This document shows, piece by piece, positions 43,142 through 52,775 of a stretch of DNA of 64,000 nt. A program made the translations under genes and the position numbers. The notes beneath the pieces are model-generated. The model was not told the origin of the DNA. It ran no database searches and saw only the letters and a list, made by a program, of their open reading frames with translations. The stretch is from contig NZ_JAVRIC010000014.1 of NCBI RefSeq assembly GCF_031846245.1, forward strand, positions 39,797 through 103,796, read 5' to 3'. Positions within the stretch are counted from its first letter, which is position 1. The number at the start of each line of letters is the position of its first letter. The DNA is from Banduia mediterranea. GTDB taxonomy: Bacteria > Pseudomonadota > Gammaproteobacteria > Nevskiales > Nevskiaceae.

Positions 43142-45793
43142 ATGAACAGCGGAAGAATCGCCTTCTGGACCGGCCTGGTCCTGCTGATCCTCGCCCTGCT
43201 TGCAGGCCTGAGTGCCGTTGCCGCCTTCCATGTCGGCAAGGCGATTTACGCCGATGAACTGCCCAGCAATGAGGAGATCAAGAGCCTGCCTCTGCAGGTG
43301 CCGCTGCGCATCTTCACGGAAGACGGCAAGCTGATCGGCGAATTCGGTGCCGAGCGCCGGGCGCCGGTGGCCTACGCCGATCTGCCGCCACAACTGATGT
43401 ACGCCTTCATCGCCGCCGAGGACGAATACTACTTCGAGCACCCCGGCGTCGACTGGCGCGGCTTGTTGCGTGCCGGCGTCAACCTGGTGCTGACCGGCCA
43501 CAAGACCCAGGGCGGCAGCACCATCACCATGCAGCTGGCGCGCAACTACTTCCTCAGCAACGAACGGACCTACACCCGCAAGTTCAAGGAAATCCTGCTG
43601 GCCCTGCGCATGGAGCGCGAACTCGGCAAGCAGCTGATCCTCGAAACCTATCTCAACAAGATCTACCTGGGGCAGCGCGCCTATGGCGTCGGCGCCGCCG
43701 CCCAGATCTACTTTGGCAAGTCCGTGGGCGAGCTCAGTCTCTCGCAATGCGCCGTACTCGCCGGCCTGCCGAAAGCACCGTCACGCGACAACCCGATCGA
43801 CAATCCGGTGCGCGCCGAGGAGCGTCGCAACTACGTGCTCGGCCGCATGCTCGATATCGGCCGTATCTCGCGCGACGAATACCAGATCGCCATGGCCGAA
43901 CCGATCCATGCTGAATTCCGGCCGCGCGCGGTCGACATCGATGCGCACTACGTCGCCGAAATGGCACGCGCCGACGCGGTCGCCCGTTTCGGAGACGACA
44001 CCTACACCGGTGGCTACTCCGTCATCACCACCGTGAACTCCACGCGGCAGCTCGCCGCCGTATCGGCGCTGCGCGATACCTTGCTCGACTATCAGGAACG
44101 TCACGGCTATGCGGGCCCCGAAGGGCGTCTTCCGCAAGCCCTGGCGCAACAACTCGCCACGGACCCCGAAGGCGCGCGCGAAGCGGTGGTCGAGGCTCTC
44201 ACCGAACAAGCACGGGTCGCCGAGCTGCCGGCGGCCGCGGTCGTCCGCTATGCGGACCAGCAACTGCGCGCGATGCTGCCGAACGGCGAGGTCGTCAGCG
44301 TGGGCGAGGACGGTCTCGAATGGGCGGCCCTGTCATCCAAGAACACACTCACCGCCGGTGACGTGATCCGTCTGCATCGCGACGGTGAATCCTGGCGGCT
44401 CTCAGCCGTGCCCGAGGTGCAGGGCGCGCTGGTATCGCTCGATCCGCACGACGGCGCCGTCCAGGCACTGGTCGGCGGCTATGACTTCTTCACCGGAAAG
44501 TTCAATCGCGCGACCCAGGCGCGGCGGCAGCCGGGCAGCGGCATCAAACCATTCCTTTACACTGCCGCGATGTCGGCCGGCTTCACACCGGCCTCGGTGA
44601 TCCTCGATGCGCCCGTGGTGTTCGACGACCCGCTGCTGGAGGATGCCTGGCGGCCCAAGAACGACAGCGGCAAGTTCTACGGTCCCACGCGCATGCGCGA
44701 GGCCCTGGTGCATTCGCGCAATCTGGTGTCGATCCGGCTGCTGCAGGCCATCGGCATCAACTATGCCCGTGATTTCATCTCGCGCTTCGGTTTCGACGAA
44801 GCGCGCATGCCGCAGGACCTCACCCTGGCGCTGGGTACGCCGACCTTCACGCCGATGGAAATGGCGCGCGGCTTCAGCGTGTTCGCCAACGGCGGTTTCC
44901 TGATCGAGCCGTACTGGATCCGCGAGATTCGTGGGCCGCACGACGAGGAACTGTTCAAGGCCGAACCGATGGTCGCCTGCTCCGAATGTGCCCAGGCCCA
45001 GGCCGCCATGGCCGAGGCGCAGACAGCGTCCGAAACCGATGATCCACAGGCGACGACCCAGGCACCCGGCGCGATGCGCCCGACCGAAGCGTCCATGGCC
45101 GATGACGCTGATGACGCTGATGACGCCAAAGCTCCGCCGCTGGCGCCGCGCGTCGTCGACCCGCGCCTGATCTATCTCACCGACAGCATGCTGCAGGACG
45201 TGACCCGTCGTGGCACCGGCTACCGCACGCGCGAACTCGGTCGCAACGACATCGCCGGCAAGACCGGCACCACCAATGACGCGACCGACGCCTGGTTCTT
45301 CGGCTACCAGCCCTCGCTGGTGGCTGCGGTCTGGGTCGGCTTCGATCAGCCCACGCCGCTGGGGCGTGGCGAGTACGGCGGACGTGCCGCACTGCCAGCC
45401 TGGGTCCAGTACATGCGCGTGGCGCTCGACGGTACCCCGGAAGCCAGCCGCCAACGCCCGCCGGGACTGGCGACCGTGCGCATCAATCCGGAGAACGGCA
45501 AGCTCGCCGCCGCTGGCGATCCGGATGCGATCTTCGAAGTCGTCCCTTCGGAAAACATTCCGGAGCCGGACAACGCTGGCAGCGCCAATCCGTATGACAG
45601 CGACCCCTACAACCCCTTCGGTCCCGGTGGTGGTGGTGGCGCCTCCGGCAATGGCGATGACTACGGCGACGCCGAACCCAGCCCGCCGACCGGACGCTAC
45701 GACGAGGCACCGATGCGCTCCGAACCCTACGATCCGGACCTGATGGAGCCCCTCGACGAGGAGCCCCGGCCGATGGAGGACAGTCTTTTCTGA
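43142..45793 (+). CDS. mrcA: Class A penicillin-binding protein 1A
   Basis: This 883-residue bifunctional enzyme polymerises and cross-links peptidoglycan. A signal anchor is followed by a GT51 domain (AAEDEYYFEHPGVDWRG, GGSTITMQLARNYFLS). The transpeptidase domain has the SxxK motif in GSGIKPF, SRN for SxN and KTGTTNDATDAWF. A long Pro/Asp/Gly-rich tail from about residue 810 is of low complexity. The ATG at 43142 is chosen because a GTG six codons earlier has no ribosome binding site. Divergence from pilM is a classic gammaproteobacterial arrangement. Confidence 0.96.
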   Translation: MNSGRIAFWTGLVLLILALLAGLSAVAAFHVGKAIYADELPSNEEIKSLPLQVPLRIFTEDGKLIGEFGAERRAPVAYADLPPQLMYAFIAAEDEYYFEHPGVDWRGLLRAGVNLVLTGHKTQGGSTITMQLARNYFLSNERTYTRKFKEILLALRMERELGKQLILETYLNKIYLGQRAYGVGAAAQIYFGKSVGELSLSQCAVLAGLPKAPSRDNPIDNPVRAEERRNYVLGRMLDIGRISRDEYQIAMAEPIHAEFRPRAVDIDAHYVAEMARADAVARFGDDTYTGGYSVITTVNSTRQLAAVSALRDTLLDYQERHGYAGPEGRLPQALAQQLATDPEGAREAVVEALTEQARVAELPAAAVVRYADQQLRAMLPNGEVVSVGEDGLEWAALSSKNTLTAGDVIRLHRDGESWRLSAVPEVQGALVSLDPHDGAVQALVGGYDFFTGKFNRATQARRQPGSGIKPFLYTAAMSAGFTPASVILDAPVVFDDPLLEDAWRPKNDSGKFYGPTRMREALVHSRNLVSIRLLQAIGINYARDFISRFGFDEARMPQDLTLALGTPTFTPMEMARGFSVFANGGFLIEPYWIREIRGPHDEELFKAEPMVACSECAQAQAAMAEAQTASETDDPQATTQAPGAMRPTEASMADDADDADDAKAPPLAPRVVDPRLIYLTDSMLQDVTRRGTGYRTRELGRNDIAGKTGTTNDATDAWFFGYQPSLVAAVWVGFDQPTPLGRGEYGGRAALPAWVQYMRVALDGTPEASRQRPPGLATVRINPENGKLAAAGDPDAIFEVVPSENIPEPDNAGSANPYDSDPYNPFGPGGGGGASGNGDDYGDAEPSPPTGRYDEAPMRSEPYDPDLMEPLDEEPRPMEDSLF

Positions 45794-45896
45794 GACGTGG
45801 GCATCGGACGTGCGCCCGGCGTCGCCATGCCGCTGGTTTGACGCCGCGGGGCTGGCTTCCGTAGATTCAGCGTGTTCCCGAACCGGAGTCGTGCCA

Positions 45897-46514
45897 GTGA
45901 GCAAGCGTGCCCTTGGCTTCGAACGCCGCGCCCTGATCCAGGAGGCCGCGCGCATCATCTGCGAGGAACAGCTCGCCGACTATCGCGCCGCCAAACTCAA
46001 GGCCGCGGGGCGGCTTGGGCTCGGCGCAAAATGCGCGATGCCCGCCAACGCCGACATCCAGCAGGCCGTGATCGAGTACCAGCGCATCTTCGGCGGCCGC
46101 GAATACGCGCTGCGCCTGGGGCGGATGCGCCAGACCGCGATCAAGGCGATGCAACTGCTGCGCGATTTCGACGTTCGCCTGGTGGGTGCCGTCGCCACCG
46201 GTGCCACCACCGACGCACACCGCGTGCAGCTCCACGGTTTCGCCGATTCAGCCGAGCAGTTCGACATCTTCTTCGGCAATCGTGGCATTCCGTACAAGAT
46301 CGGCGAGCGGCGCTACCGCTATTCCGACGGGCGCTGCGAAGACGTGCCGATGCTGAGCTTCATGGCCGGCGACATCGGCGTGGACATCGCCATCTTCACC
46401 GATGGCCGGGAGCGACGCGCACCGCTGTCACCGACCGACGGACAGCCGATGAAACGGCTGAGACTGGAACAAGTACAGCGTCTGGCCGAGACACCGCCGG
46501 ATATCGCAGCCTGA
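45897..46514 (+). CDS. Conserved hypothetical protein, nucleotidyltransferase-like
   Basis: The 205-residue protein begins (GTG start at 45897) VSKRALGFERRALIQEAARII, with a helical N-terminus and a mixed alpha/beta C-terminal half including FDIFFGNRGIPYKIGERRYR and MLSFMAGDIGVDIAIFTDG. I recognise no named family; the second half loosely recalls nucleotidyltransferase-fold proteins. A perfect hairpin terminator follows its stop. Its function is unknown. Confidence 0.7.
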   Translation: MSKRALGFERRALIQEAARIICEEQLADYRAAKLKAAGRLGLGAKCAMPANADIQQAVIEYQRIFGGREYALRLGRMRQTAIKAMQLLRDFDVRLVGAVATGATTDAHRVQLHGFADSAEQFDIFFGNRGIPYKIGERRYRYSDGRCEDVPMLSFMAGDIGVDIAIFTDGRERRAPLSPTDGQPMKRLRLEQVQRLAETPPDIAA

Positions 46515-46530
46515 GCACAGGGCACCGCAA

Positions 46531-46570
46531 CGAATAAGGGGCGTGATCTCGCGATCACGCCCCTTATTCG
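46531..46570. terminator. Perfect 18-bp stem bidirectional terminator
   Basis: The arms CGAATAAGGGGCGTGATC (46531-46548) and its exact complement (46553-46570) enclose a TCGC loop. The element lies between the convergent hypothetical gene and the FKBP gene and should stop transcription from both sides. A second copy of CCCTTATTCG overlaps the end of the FKBP gene. Confidence 0.85.
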
Positions 46571-46581
46571 ACAGGCAGCCC

Positions 46582-47319
46582 TTATTCGGTCGCGGCGGCC
46601 TTCTCGACTTCAAGCAGCTCGACTTCGAACACCAGCGCCTCGTTCGGCCCGATGCGGCCGCCGGCACCACGCTCGCCATAGGCGAGTTCGGACGGGATGA
46701 AGAACTTGTACTGAGCACCCGGCTTCATCAGCTGCACGCCCTCGGTCCAGCCCTTGATCACATTCGACAGCGGGAACGTGACCGGCTCGCCGCGATCGTA
46801 GGAACTGTCGAACACCGTGCCGTCGATCAGCGTGCCCTTGTAGTTGACCGTGACCTTGTCCTGCGCCGTCGGGTTCTCGCCCTCACCTGCGCTCATGACC
46901 TCGTACTGCAGGCCGCTGTCGGTGGTCATCACGCCGTCTTTCTTGGCGTTCTCGGCGAGGAAGGCTTCGCCCTTGTCGAGGTTGGCCTGTGCTTCTTCGT
47001 CATGCTTCTTCGCGGCCTGCTCCTGGAGACGCTTGGCAACAGCGGACTTGACCTCTTCGCGGGACTCTTCGTCCATCAGCGGCTCCTGGCCACTGAAGGC
47101 ATCGTCGATACCGCGCTTGAGCGCGGCCGTGTCGATCTCGTCCTTGGCGTTCTCGAGCGAACGCGCCAGGTCATGGCCCAGCGCGTAACCGAGCTTCTGC
47201 TGGTCCGTTTCCAGAGTGTCCGAGGACATGTCCTGTTCCTTTGCGTCGGTTCCGTTGGGGTTGCAGCCAAGCAGCCACAGCGACGCGAGCACGGCGACGA
47301 CGTACGCTTTCTTCGTCAT
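46582..47319 (-). CDS. FKBP-type peptidyl-prolyl isomerase lipoprotein (Mip-like)
   Basis: The 245-residue protein has a lipobox (LWLLGC), an N-terminal helical dimerisation region (about residues 35-125), and a C-terminal FKBP domain with VTVNYKGTLIDGTVFDSSYD and FFIPSELAYGERGAGG. It probably helps fold outer-membrane or periplasmic proteins. The ATG at 47319 (MTKKAYVV) is the only start with a sensible signal peptide. Confidence 0.93.
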   Translation of the reverse strand: MTKKAYVVAVLASLWLLGCNPNGTDAKEQDMSSDTLETDQQKLGYALGHDLARSLENAKDEIDTAALKRGIDDAFSGQEPLMDEESREEVKSAVAKRLQEQAAKKHDEEAQANLDKGEAFLAENAKKDGVMTTDSGLQYEVMSAGEGENPTAQDKVTVNYKGTLIDGTVFDSSYDRGEPVTFPLSNVIKGWTEGVQLMKPGAQYKFFIPSELAYGERGAGGRIGPNEALVFEVELLEVEKAAATE

Positions 47320-47410
47320 GTATCCGACCTTTAATTGGGGGAGATGATTCGCAAATTCACGTTGAAATCGTGATGAAAAAAGGAGCCACAGGCTCCCGAT
47401 GGGCGCAAAA

Positions 47411-49891
47411 CTATACCGGATTCGCCGCGGCGGGGGCGCGGCGGCTGGACAGCAGCTGCAGAATCGTCTGCTGCGCATCACCGCCCAGCAGATCCAGCGC
47501 GCGTTCGGCGATACCGTCGATGCGCGCATCCACATGCAGCACCTGATCTTCATCCTCGCGAACCACGCCGAGTTCGATCAGGGTGCTGACGTAGCCGCGG
47601 AACAGCGACTTGTCGAAGAACTCCGGTGCCATGCGCCCGGTCAGTACCGCCGCGCGCTCGGCGAGCAGGCGACAGTCCTCCTCGAAACCGGCACGGGGAA
47701 TCGAGCCCAGGCGACGGTCCGCAGCGAGCAGCAGCGTCGTCATGCAGTAGCGCTCCAGGGTCTCGGACAGCACGCGACCGAGCATCGCCAGCGAGGAAAA
47801 CGCGGCGCTGTTGACTTCGGGGCGTTGCAGGAAGCCGTCGTCCGCCCGGATCAGCAGGCCCAGATCAAGCATCGTTGCGATCACGCTGCGGACCTCGGCC
47901 TCCAGTTCCTCGCGTCTCCAATGCAAAAAGAACTCGGTGCGCAGAAACGGATACAGCGCGCGCGCGCCGGCCACGACGGTGTCTTCCGAGACCTGGAAGC
48001 GCGCCCGGAACAGATTGGCGACCAGCGACGGCAGCGCAAACAGGTGTTGCACGTTGTTGCGGTAATAGGTCAACTGCGGCGCGATCTTGCCGTCGGCCCA
48101 CATCAGATCGCCCCAGGTGTGCGGAATGCGTGACAGGCGTGCGATTGGCGCCGCCCGATCCAGAATCTCGCGGGGTTCCGCGACCGGCAGGATGACCTCG
48201 CTCGAATACGGATGCCGCTGCAACCAGTTCACCAGATAACCGATCTGCCGCACCAGGTCCTGCTCGGCGACGGCGCGTTGCGGCGCCGCCAGGATCGCCA
48301 CCGAGATCAGCGCCACCGGATAGGCGACGGCGGCGTCGTTGATCCGCCGCATCGTTTCCTTGGCGAGCCGGTTGACCGCCTGCGCGTAACCCGCCGGCCG
48401 CTGCGGCTCGACATCGCTGCCGAACGACTGCCGCCAGTCCGGCAGCTGCAGGTCGGCGAAGTCCGCCAGCCGGATCGGTTCGCCGAAGTTGATGTAGGCG
48501 CGGCCGAAGGACTTGTTGAGAATCTTGGTGGCCTTGAGCAGCCCCTGCGCGGATTCCTTCTTCTTGCCGCCGCCACCGAGTTCCTTGGCGTAGCTGTTGG
48601 CTTCCGCCAGTTTGTCGTACCCCAGATAAACCGGCACGATCATGACCTTGCGCGCGCGCTGGCGCAGTGCGGATTCGACCACCATCGCCAACAGCCCGGT
48701 CTTGGGTTGCAGCAGGCGGCCACTGCGAGAGCGCGTGCCTTCGGGATAGAAGCTGATCGAATAGCCGCGCTTGATCAAGGCGTCGACATAGGTGCGGAAG
48801 ATCGTCGAATACAGTTTTTCGCCGGAGAAGCTGCGGCGCATGTAAAAGGCGCCGCCGCGGCGCAACAGGCCGCCCACGGGCCAGAAGTTGAGGTTCACGC
48901 CAGCGGCGATGTGCGGCGGCGCCAGACCCGATTGATACAGCGTATAGCTGACCAGCAGATAGTCCAGATGCGAGCGGTGCGAGGGCAGATACAGCATTTC
49001 GTGGCCCTGTGCGATTTCGCGCACCCGCTCCAGGCCACGGACCTCGATGCCGGCGAAGATGCGATGCCACACCGGCGTCAGAATCAGGGCCAGCAGCTTG
49101 AGCCAGGACGAACTGTAGTCGGCCGTGATCTCGTCCGCGATCTTGCGCGCGCGCGCCTGCGCCTGGTCCAGGGTGATGCCGCGTTCGCGCGCCTCGGCTT
49201 CGATCGCCAGGCGCACCTGCTGCGCGCCCAGCAGGCTGCGGATCATGGTCGTGCGCTGCAGCAGGCTCGGTCCCAGCGTGGCTGAACGGGCGCGCAGAAA
49301 ATGCAGATTGAACAGGCGTGACAGTTTGCGCATCGCCCGCTTTGGATCCTGCTCGCCGCGCATGAACTGCTTGAACGACAACGGGTTGCCGAAGTTGAGC
49401 AGCACGCTGCGGCCGTTGGCCAGCACGATGAACAGCTTGCGCATGCGACCGGCCTGCACGCTGTCGGCAAACAGCAGCTTGAACAGGGAGGTTTCGGAAC
49501 CGGGGTCGCGCCCCCAGAACACCGACACCGGCACCAGCTGCACGTCGTAGTCCAGCGTGGTCACGGCATCGCCCATCAGCTGCTCCAGCGCGCGCGTCTG
49601 CGGACGGTTCTCCTGGAGTGCAGGCTGATACAGCACCGCGGGGCGGCCAGGGGCCGGCAGATCGCGCCCGCTGCGATACGGCACCGGCAGCTTGAGGCGT
49701 TTGCACAGCGACTGCAGCACGAACAGGTCGGTCCACGAGCGGACCGGCAATACGAAGCAGATCGGACGCGACAGGTCCAGAGCCAGATGCTGCTGCACAT
49801 CGGCTGGCGCCGTCTTGTACCGCACCCACAGCAGGAACGGCCGGAACAGGCACCAGCACAGCCAGTACAGGAAGCGGGCAATGAAGGTCAT
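47411..49891 (-). CDS. plsB: Glycerol-3-phosphate 1-O-acyltransferase
   Basis: PlsB catalyses the first acyl transfer in phospholipid synthesis at the inner membrane. The 826-residue protein carries the acyltransferase motifs LPSHRSHLDYLLVSY (HxxxxD near residue 303), GGAFYMRRSF, FYPEGTRSRSGRLLQPKTG and VIVPVYLGYD-like MIVPVYLGYDKL. The ATG at 49891 fits the family; extension upstream would add about 130 residues without similarity. It lies 91 bases after the FKBP start on the same strand. Confidence 0.95.
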   Translation of the reverse strand: MTFIARFLYWLCWCLFRPFLLWVRYKTAPADVQQHLALDLSRPICFVLPVRSWTDLFVLQSLCKRLKLPVPYRSGRDLPAPGRPAVLYQPALQENRPQTRALEQLMGDAVTTLDYDVQLVPVSVFWGRDPGSETSLFKLLFADSVQAGRMRKLFIVLANGRSVLLNFGNPLSFKQFMRGEQDPKRAMRKLSRLFNLHFLRARSATLGPSLLQRTTMIRSLLGAQQVRLAIEAEARERGITLDQAQARARKIADEITADYSSSWLKLLALILTPVWHRIFAGIEVRGLERVREIAQGHEMLYLPSHRSHLDYLLVSYTLYQSGLAPPHIAAGVNLNFWPVGGLLRRGGAFYMRRSFSGEKLYSTIFRTYVDALIKRGYSISFYPEGTRSRSGRLLQPKTGLLAMVVESALRQRARKVMIVPVYLGYDKLAEANSYAKELGGGGKKKESAQGLLKATKILNKSFGRAYINFGEPIRLADFADLQLPDWRQSFGSDVEPQRPAGYAQAVNRLAKETMRRINDAAVAYPVALISVAILAAPQRAVAEQDLVRQIGYLVNWLQRHPYSSEVILPVAEPREILDRAAPIARLSRIPHTWGDLMWADGKIAPQLTYYRNNVQHLFALPSLVANLFRARFQVSEDTVVAGARALYPFLRTEFFLHWRREELEAEVRSVIATMLDLGLLIRADDGFLQRPEVNSAAFSSLAMLGRVLSETLERYCMTTLLLAADRRLGSIPRAGFEEDCRLLAERAAVLTGRMAPEFFDKSLFRGYVSTLIELGVVREDEDQVLHVDARIDGIAERALDLLGGDAQQTILQLLSSRRAPAAANPV

Positions 49892-50087
49892 GGCGGTTGT
49901 TCGCTCTGATCGCGGCTCTGGACGGCTGAGTCTGGAAGGCTTGGTATAGATCGCACACGAACCCCCACGGGGCGCGCGGATGCGCAGTGTAACGGTTCGT
50001 CCACCGCGCCCGTTAACCGCCGCTGCGGCGTCGGCCGTCCCGATCGCGTCGCAGACAATTTTCGCGACTTTGGCCGATAATGTGGCG

Positions 50088-50570
50088 ATGGCGTCCAGGC
50101 AACCTTCCCCCCAGGAGCTTGAGGCCGCACGCAGCCGGGTTCGTGGACTCGCGAACTGGCTGGATGCTGCCTTCCGCATTCCCGGCACTCGAATCCGCAT
50201 CGGTCTCGAGCCGATCATCGGACTGATCCCGATGGTCGGTGACGTGGTCGGCCTGCTGCTATCCGCGTCGATCGTGTTCGAGGCGGTGCGCATCGGCGCG
50301 CCTGGCGCAGTGATCCTGCGGATGCTGCTGAACCTGGCGCTGGACGCCCTGATCGGCCTGATCCCGGTGCTGGGCGATCTGTTCGACTTCGGCTACAAGG
50401 CCAATCTGCGCAATTCCAGGCTGCTGGAACAGCACCTGGACCGGCAGACGCAAACGCCAGCGGCAACACCGCAGCGACGCCTGATCAACTTCGGCGGTCT
50501 CGCCGTTCTGGTGTCGGTGATCGTGGCACTGGCCGTGCTCGGTTTCCGCTGGCTGCTTGCGACGGTCTGA
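50088..50570 (+). CDS. DUF4112 membrane protein
   Basis: This 160-residue protein has the DUF4112 signature: LANWLDAAFRIPGTRIRIG, then GLIPMVGDVVGLLLS and a repeat GLIPVLGDLFDFGYKANLRN, followed by a C-terminal membrane helix. Function is unknown. The ATG at 50088 is used since the upstream in-frame part overlaps the plsB promoter region. It is divergent from plsB. Confidence 0.85.
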   Translation: MASRQPSPQELEAARSRVRGLANWLDAAFRIPGTRIRIGLEPIIGLIPMVGDVVGLLLSASIVFEAVRIGAPGAVILRMLLNLALDALIGLIPVLGDLFDFGYKANLRNSRLLEQHLDRQTQTPAATPQRRLINFGGLAVLVSVIVALAVLGFRWLLATV

Positions 50571-50696
50571 AGACGCGGCGCATCATCGCAACATGTGTCC
50601 GCCAGTCCGGGGTCGAGGCCAGGCGCCTCGCAGGACTGCACGCACCGAACCATCGCTGCCGTCCGCAGCAGCCAAATCAATGCAGGGAGTCTAGCC

Positions 50697-52655
50697 ATGC
50701 GTACCGGTCTGCGAGCCGTGATCCCCACGACTGTCTTCGCCGCGACAGTCCTTGCCGCCGGCCTCAGCGCCTGCGGTGAACCGGAAGGTCCCGAAACACC
50801 CGTTCCCGCGAAAACGCAGAAGCTCGGCAGCGCCGATGCTGACCGCTTCGTCGAACAGATCAGCAGCGAGATGAAGAAGCACGCGCCGGTCGACAACGCC
50901 GCCTACTGGGCCGCCGCGACCTACATCACCGACGACACCCAGCTGCTGGCCTCCAAGGCGACCGAGCGCTCCTTGGGCTGGCTCAGCGAAAAACTGGAAG
51001 CGGCCAAGGCCTACAACGATGTCGAGATGTCGGCGCAGACTGGCCGCTCGATCAAGCTGCTCAAGCTGCTGACCTCGATGCCCGCGCCTTCCGACGCCGG
51101 CAAGCGCGAGGAACTGGCGAAGATCGCGGCGAAGATGGAGGCCAACTACGGCGCCGGCAAGTGGTGTCATGAGGGCGCCACCGGCAATCAGGAATGCCTG
51201 AGCCTGCAGCAGATCGAAAAAATCATCGACGATCCCGAAGCCTCGCCGCAGGCCCGCGCGGACGCCTGGGCCGGCTGGCATGAAACCGCCCGACCGATCC
51301 GCAAGGACTATCAGCGCTTCGTCGAACTGGTCAACGAAGGCGCGCGCGAACAGGGCTTTGCCGACGCCGGCGAGCTGTGGCGCTCCGGCTACGACATGAG
51401 TCCCACCGAATTCGAGGCGCAGACCGAACGACTGTGGTCGCAGGTGGAGCCGCTGTACGACCAGTTGCACTGCTATGTGCGCGCCGAACTGCACGAGCAG
51501 TATCCGGACGAAGTGCCTGCCGACGGCCTGATTCCGTCCCATCTGCTCGGCAATATGTGGGCGCAGCAGTGGAGCAACATCTATCCTGAAGTGCAGCCCT
51601 ATCCCGGCGTCGGCGATCTCGATGTGAGCAGTGCGCTGCAGAAGCGCCGCAACGAGGCCTACAAAAAGCGCCTCGGTGAGTTCAACGGCCAGCCGACTCC
51701 CGAGGACCTGGCCGAAATCGGCCATCAGGCCGACGCCGACAGCTCGGTGGCGATGACGAAGATCGCCGAGGACTTCTACACCTCGCTGGGCATGCCGGAG
51801 CTGCCGGAATCGTTCTGGAAGAAATCCCTGCTGACGCAGCCGCGCGACCGCGACGTGGTCTGCCATGCCAGCGCCTGGGATGTCGACATGGAAGGCGACG
51901 TGCGCATCAAGATGTGCATCGAGCCGGACGAGGAGCAGCTCTACACGATCCATCACGAACTCGGCCATATCTACTACTACCTGGCCTACAACGATCTGCC
52001 GCCGCTGTTCCAGACCGGAGCGCACGACGGCTTCCACGAGGCGATCGGCGACACCATCACGCTGTCGCTGACGCCGCAGCACATGAAGACGATCGGCCTG
52101 ATCGACCAGGTTTCCGAAGACGAGCACGCCGTCATCAATTCGCAGATGAAGCTGGCACTCGACAAGATCGTGTTCCTGCCCTGGGGCAAGCTGGTGGATC
52201 AGTGGCGCTGGAAGGTGTTCTCCGGCGAGATCGCACCGGAGGACTACAACCGCGGCTGGTGGGAACTGCGCGAACGCTATCAGGGCGTGGCGCCGCCGAT
52301 GGCGCGCGGCGAGCAGGATTTCGACCCGGGCGCCAAGTACCACATCCCCGGCAACACGCCGTACACGCGCTATTTCCTGGCGTTCATCCTGCAGTTCCAG
52401 TTCCAGCGCGCGCTGTGCGAGGCCTCCGATTTCGACGGTCCGCTGTATGCCTGCGACATCTACGGCAACAAGGAAGTCGGCAAGAAGTTCGAGGAGATGC
52501 TGTCACTCGGCGCATCCCAACCCTGGCAGGACGCCCTGGAGAAGCTGACCGGCACGCGCGAAATGGACGCCAGCGCGATCATCGAATACTTCGAGCCGCT
52601 GATGAACTACCTCAAGGAACAGAACGAAGGCCGCGAATGCGGCTGGGAGACCTGA
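50697..52655 (+). CDS. M2-family peptidyl-dipeptidase (ACE-like) lipoprotein
   Basis: The 652-residue protein resembles angiotensin-converting enzyme, a zinc dipeptidyl carboxypeptidase. The zinc site HHELGH (near residue 418) with the downstream Glu in HEAIGDTITLS is intact, as are the QYPDEVPADGLIPSHLLGNMW and WSNIYPEVQPYP stretches. A lipobox near the N-terminus (LAAGLSAC) places it in a membrane facing the periplasm. The ATG at 50697 is preceded by AGGGAG. A strong terminator follows. Confidence 0.93.
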   Translation: MRTGLRAVIPTTVFAATVLAAGLSACGEPEGPETPVPAKTQKLGSADADRFVEQISSEMKKHAPVDNAAYWAAATYITDDTQLLASKATERSLGWLSEKLEAAKAYNDVEMSAQTGRSIKLLKLLTSMPAPSDAGKREELAKIAAKMEANYGAGKWCHEGATGNQECLSLQQIEKIIDDPEASPQARADAWAGWHETARPIRKDYQRFVELVNEGAREQGFADAGELWRSGYDMSPTEFEAQTERLWSQVEPLYDQLHCYVRAELHEQYPDEVPADGLIPSHLLGNMWAQQWSNIYPEVQPYPGVGDLDVSSALQKRRNEAYKKRLGEFNGQPTPEDLAEIGHQADADSSVAMTKIAEDFYTSLGMPELPESFWKKSLLTQPRDRDVVCHASAWDVDMEGDVRIKMCIEPDEEQLYTIHHELGHIYYYLAYNDLPPLFQTGAHDGFHEAIGDTITLSLTPQHMKTIGLIDQVSEDEHAVINSQMKLALDKIVFLPWGKLVDQWRWKVFSGEIAPEDYNRGWWELRERYQGVAPPMARGEQDFDPGAKYHIPGNTPYTRYFLAFILQFQFQRALCEASDFDGPLYACDIYGNKEVGKKFEEMLSLGASQPWQDALEKLTGTREMDASAIIEYFEPLMNYLKEQNEGRECGWET

Positions 52656-52670
52656 AGGCTCACCCGTTCA

Positions 52671-52702
52671 GCAAAGAGCCGGCGCCTGCGCCGGCTCTTT
52701 GC
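52671..52702. terminator. Strong GC-rich terminator hairpin
   Basis: GCAAAGAGCCGGCG (52671-52684), a CCTG loop and CGCCGGCTCTTTGC form a perfect 14-base stem. It follows the M2 peptidase gene and has T-runs on both strands, so it could also end transcription of the convergent amt-GGDEF gene. Confidence 0.85.
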
Positions 52703-52752
52703 GTTCAACGTGAATCACACGCGGCGTGATGCCGACCTACCCTCGCCCGCTT

Positions 52753-52766
52753 GCGGCATGGCCGTT
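52753..52766. repeat. Partial copy of the 57-bp dispersed repeat
   Basis: GCGGCATGGCCGTT occurs here, identical to the terminal arm of the repeat elements at 56021 and 58119. The flanking CCGCTT also resembles the copy at 58157, but the rest of the element is absent. Confidence 0.5.
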
Positions 52767-52775
52767 GGAACCCCT

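Noticed and set aside
44402..45958. 518-codon minus-strand frame opposite the PBP1A gene
   Set aside because: It is antisense to a strongly supported gene and has no recognisable domain.
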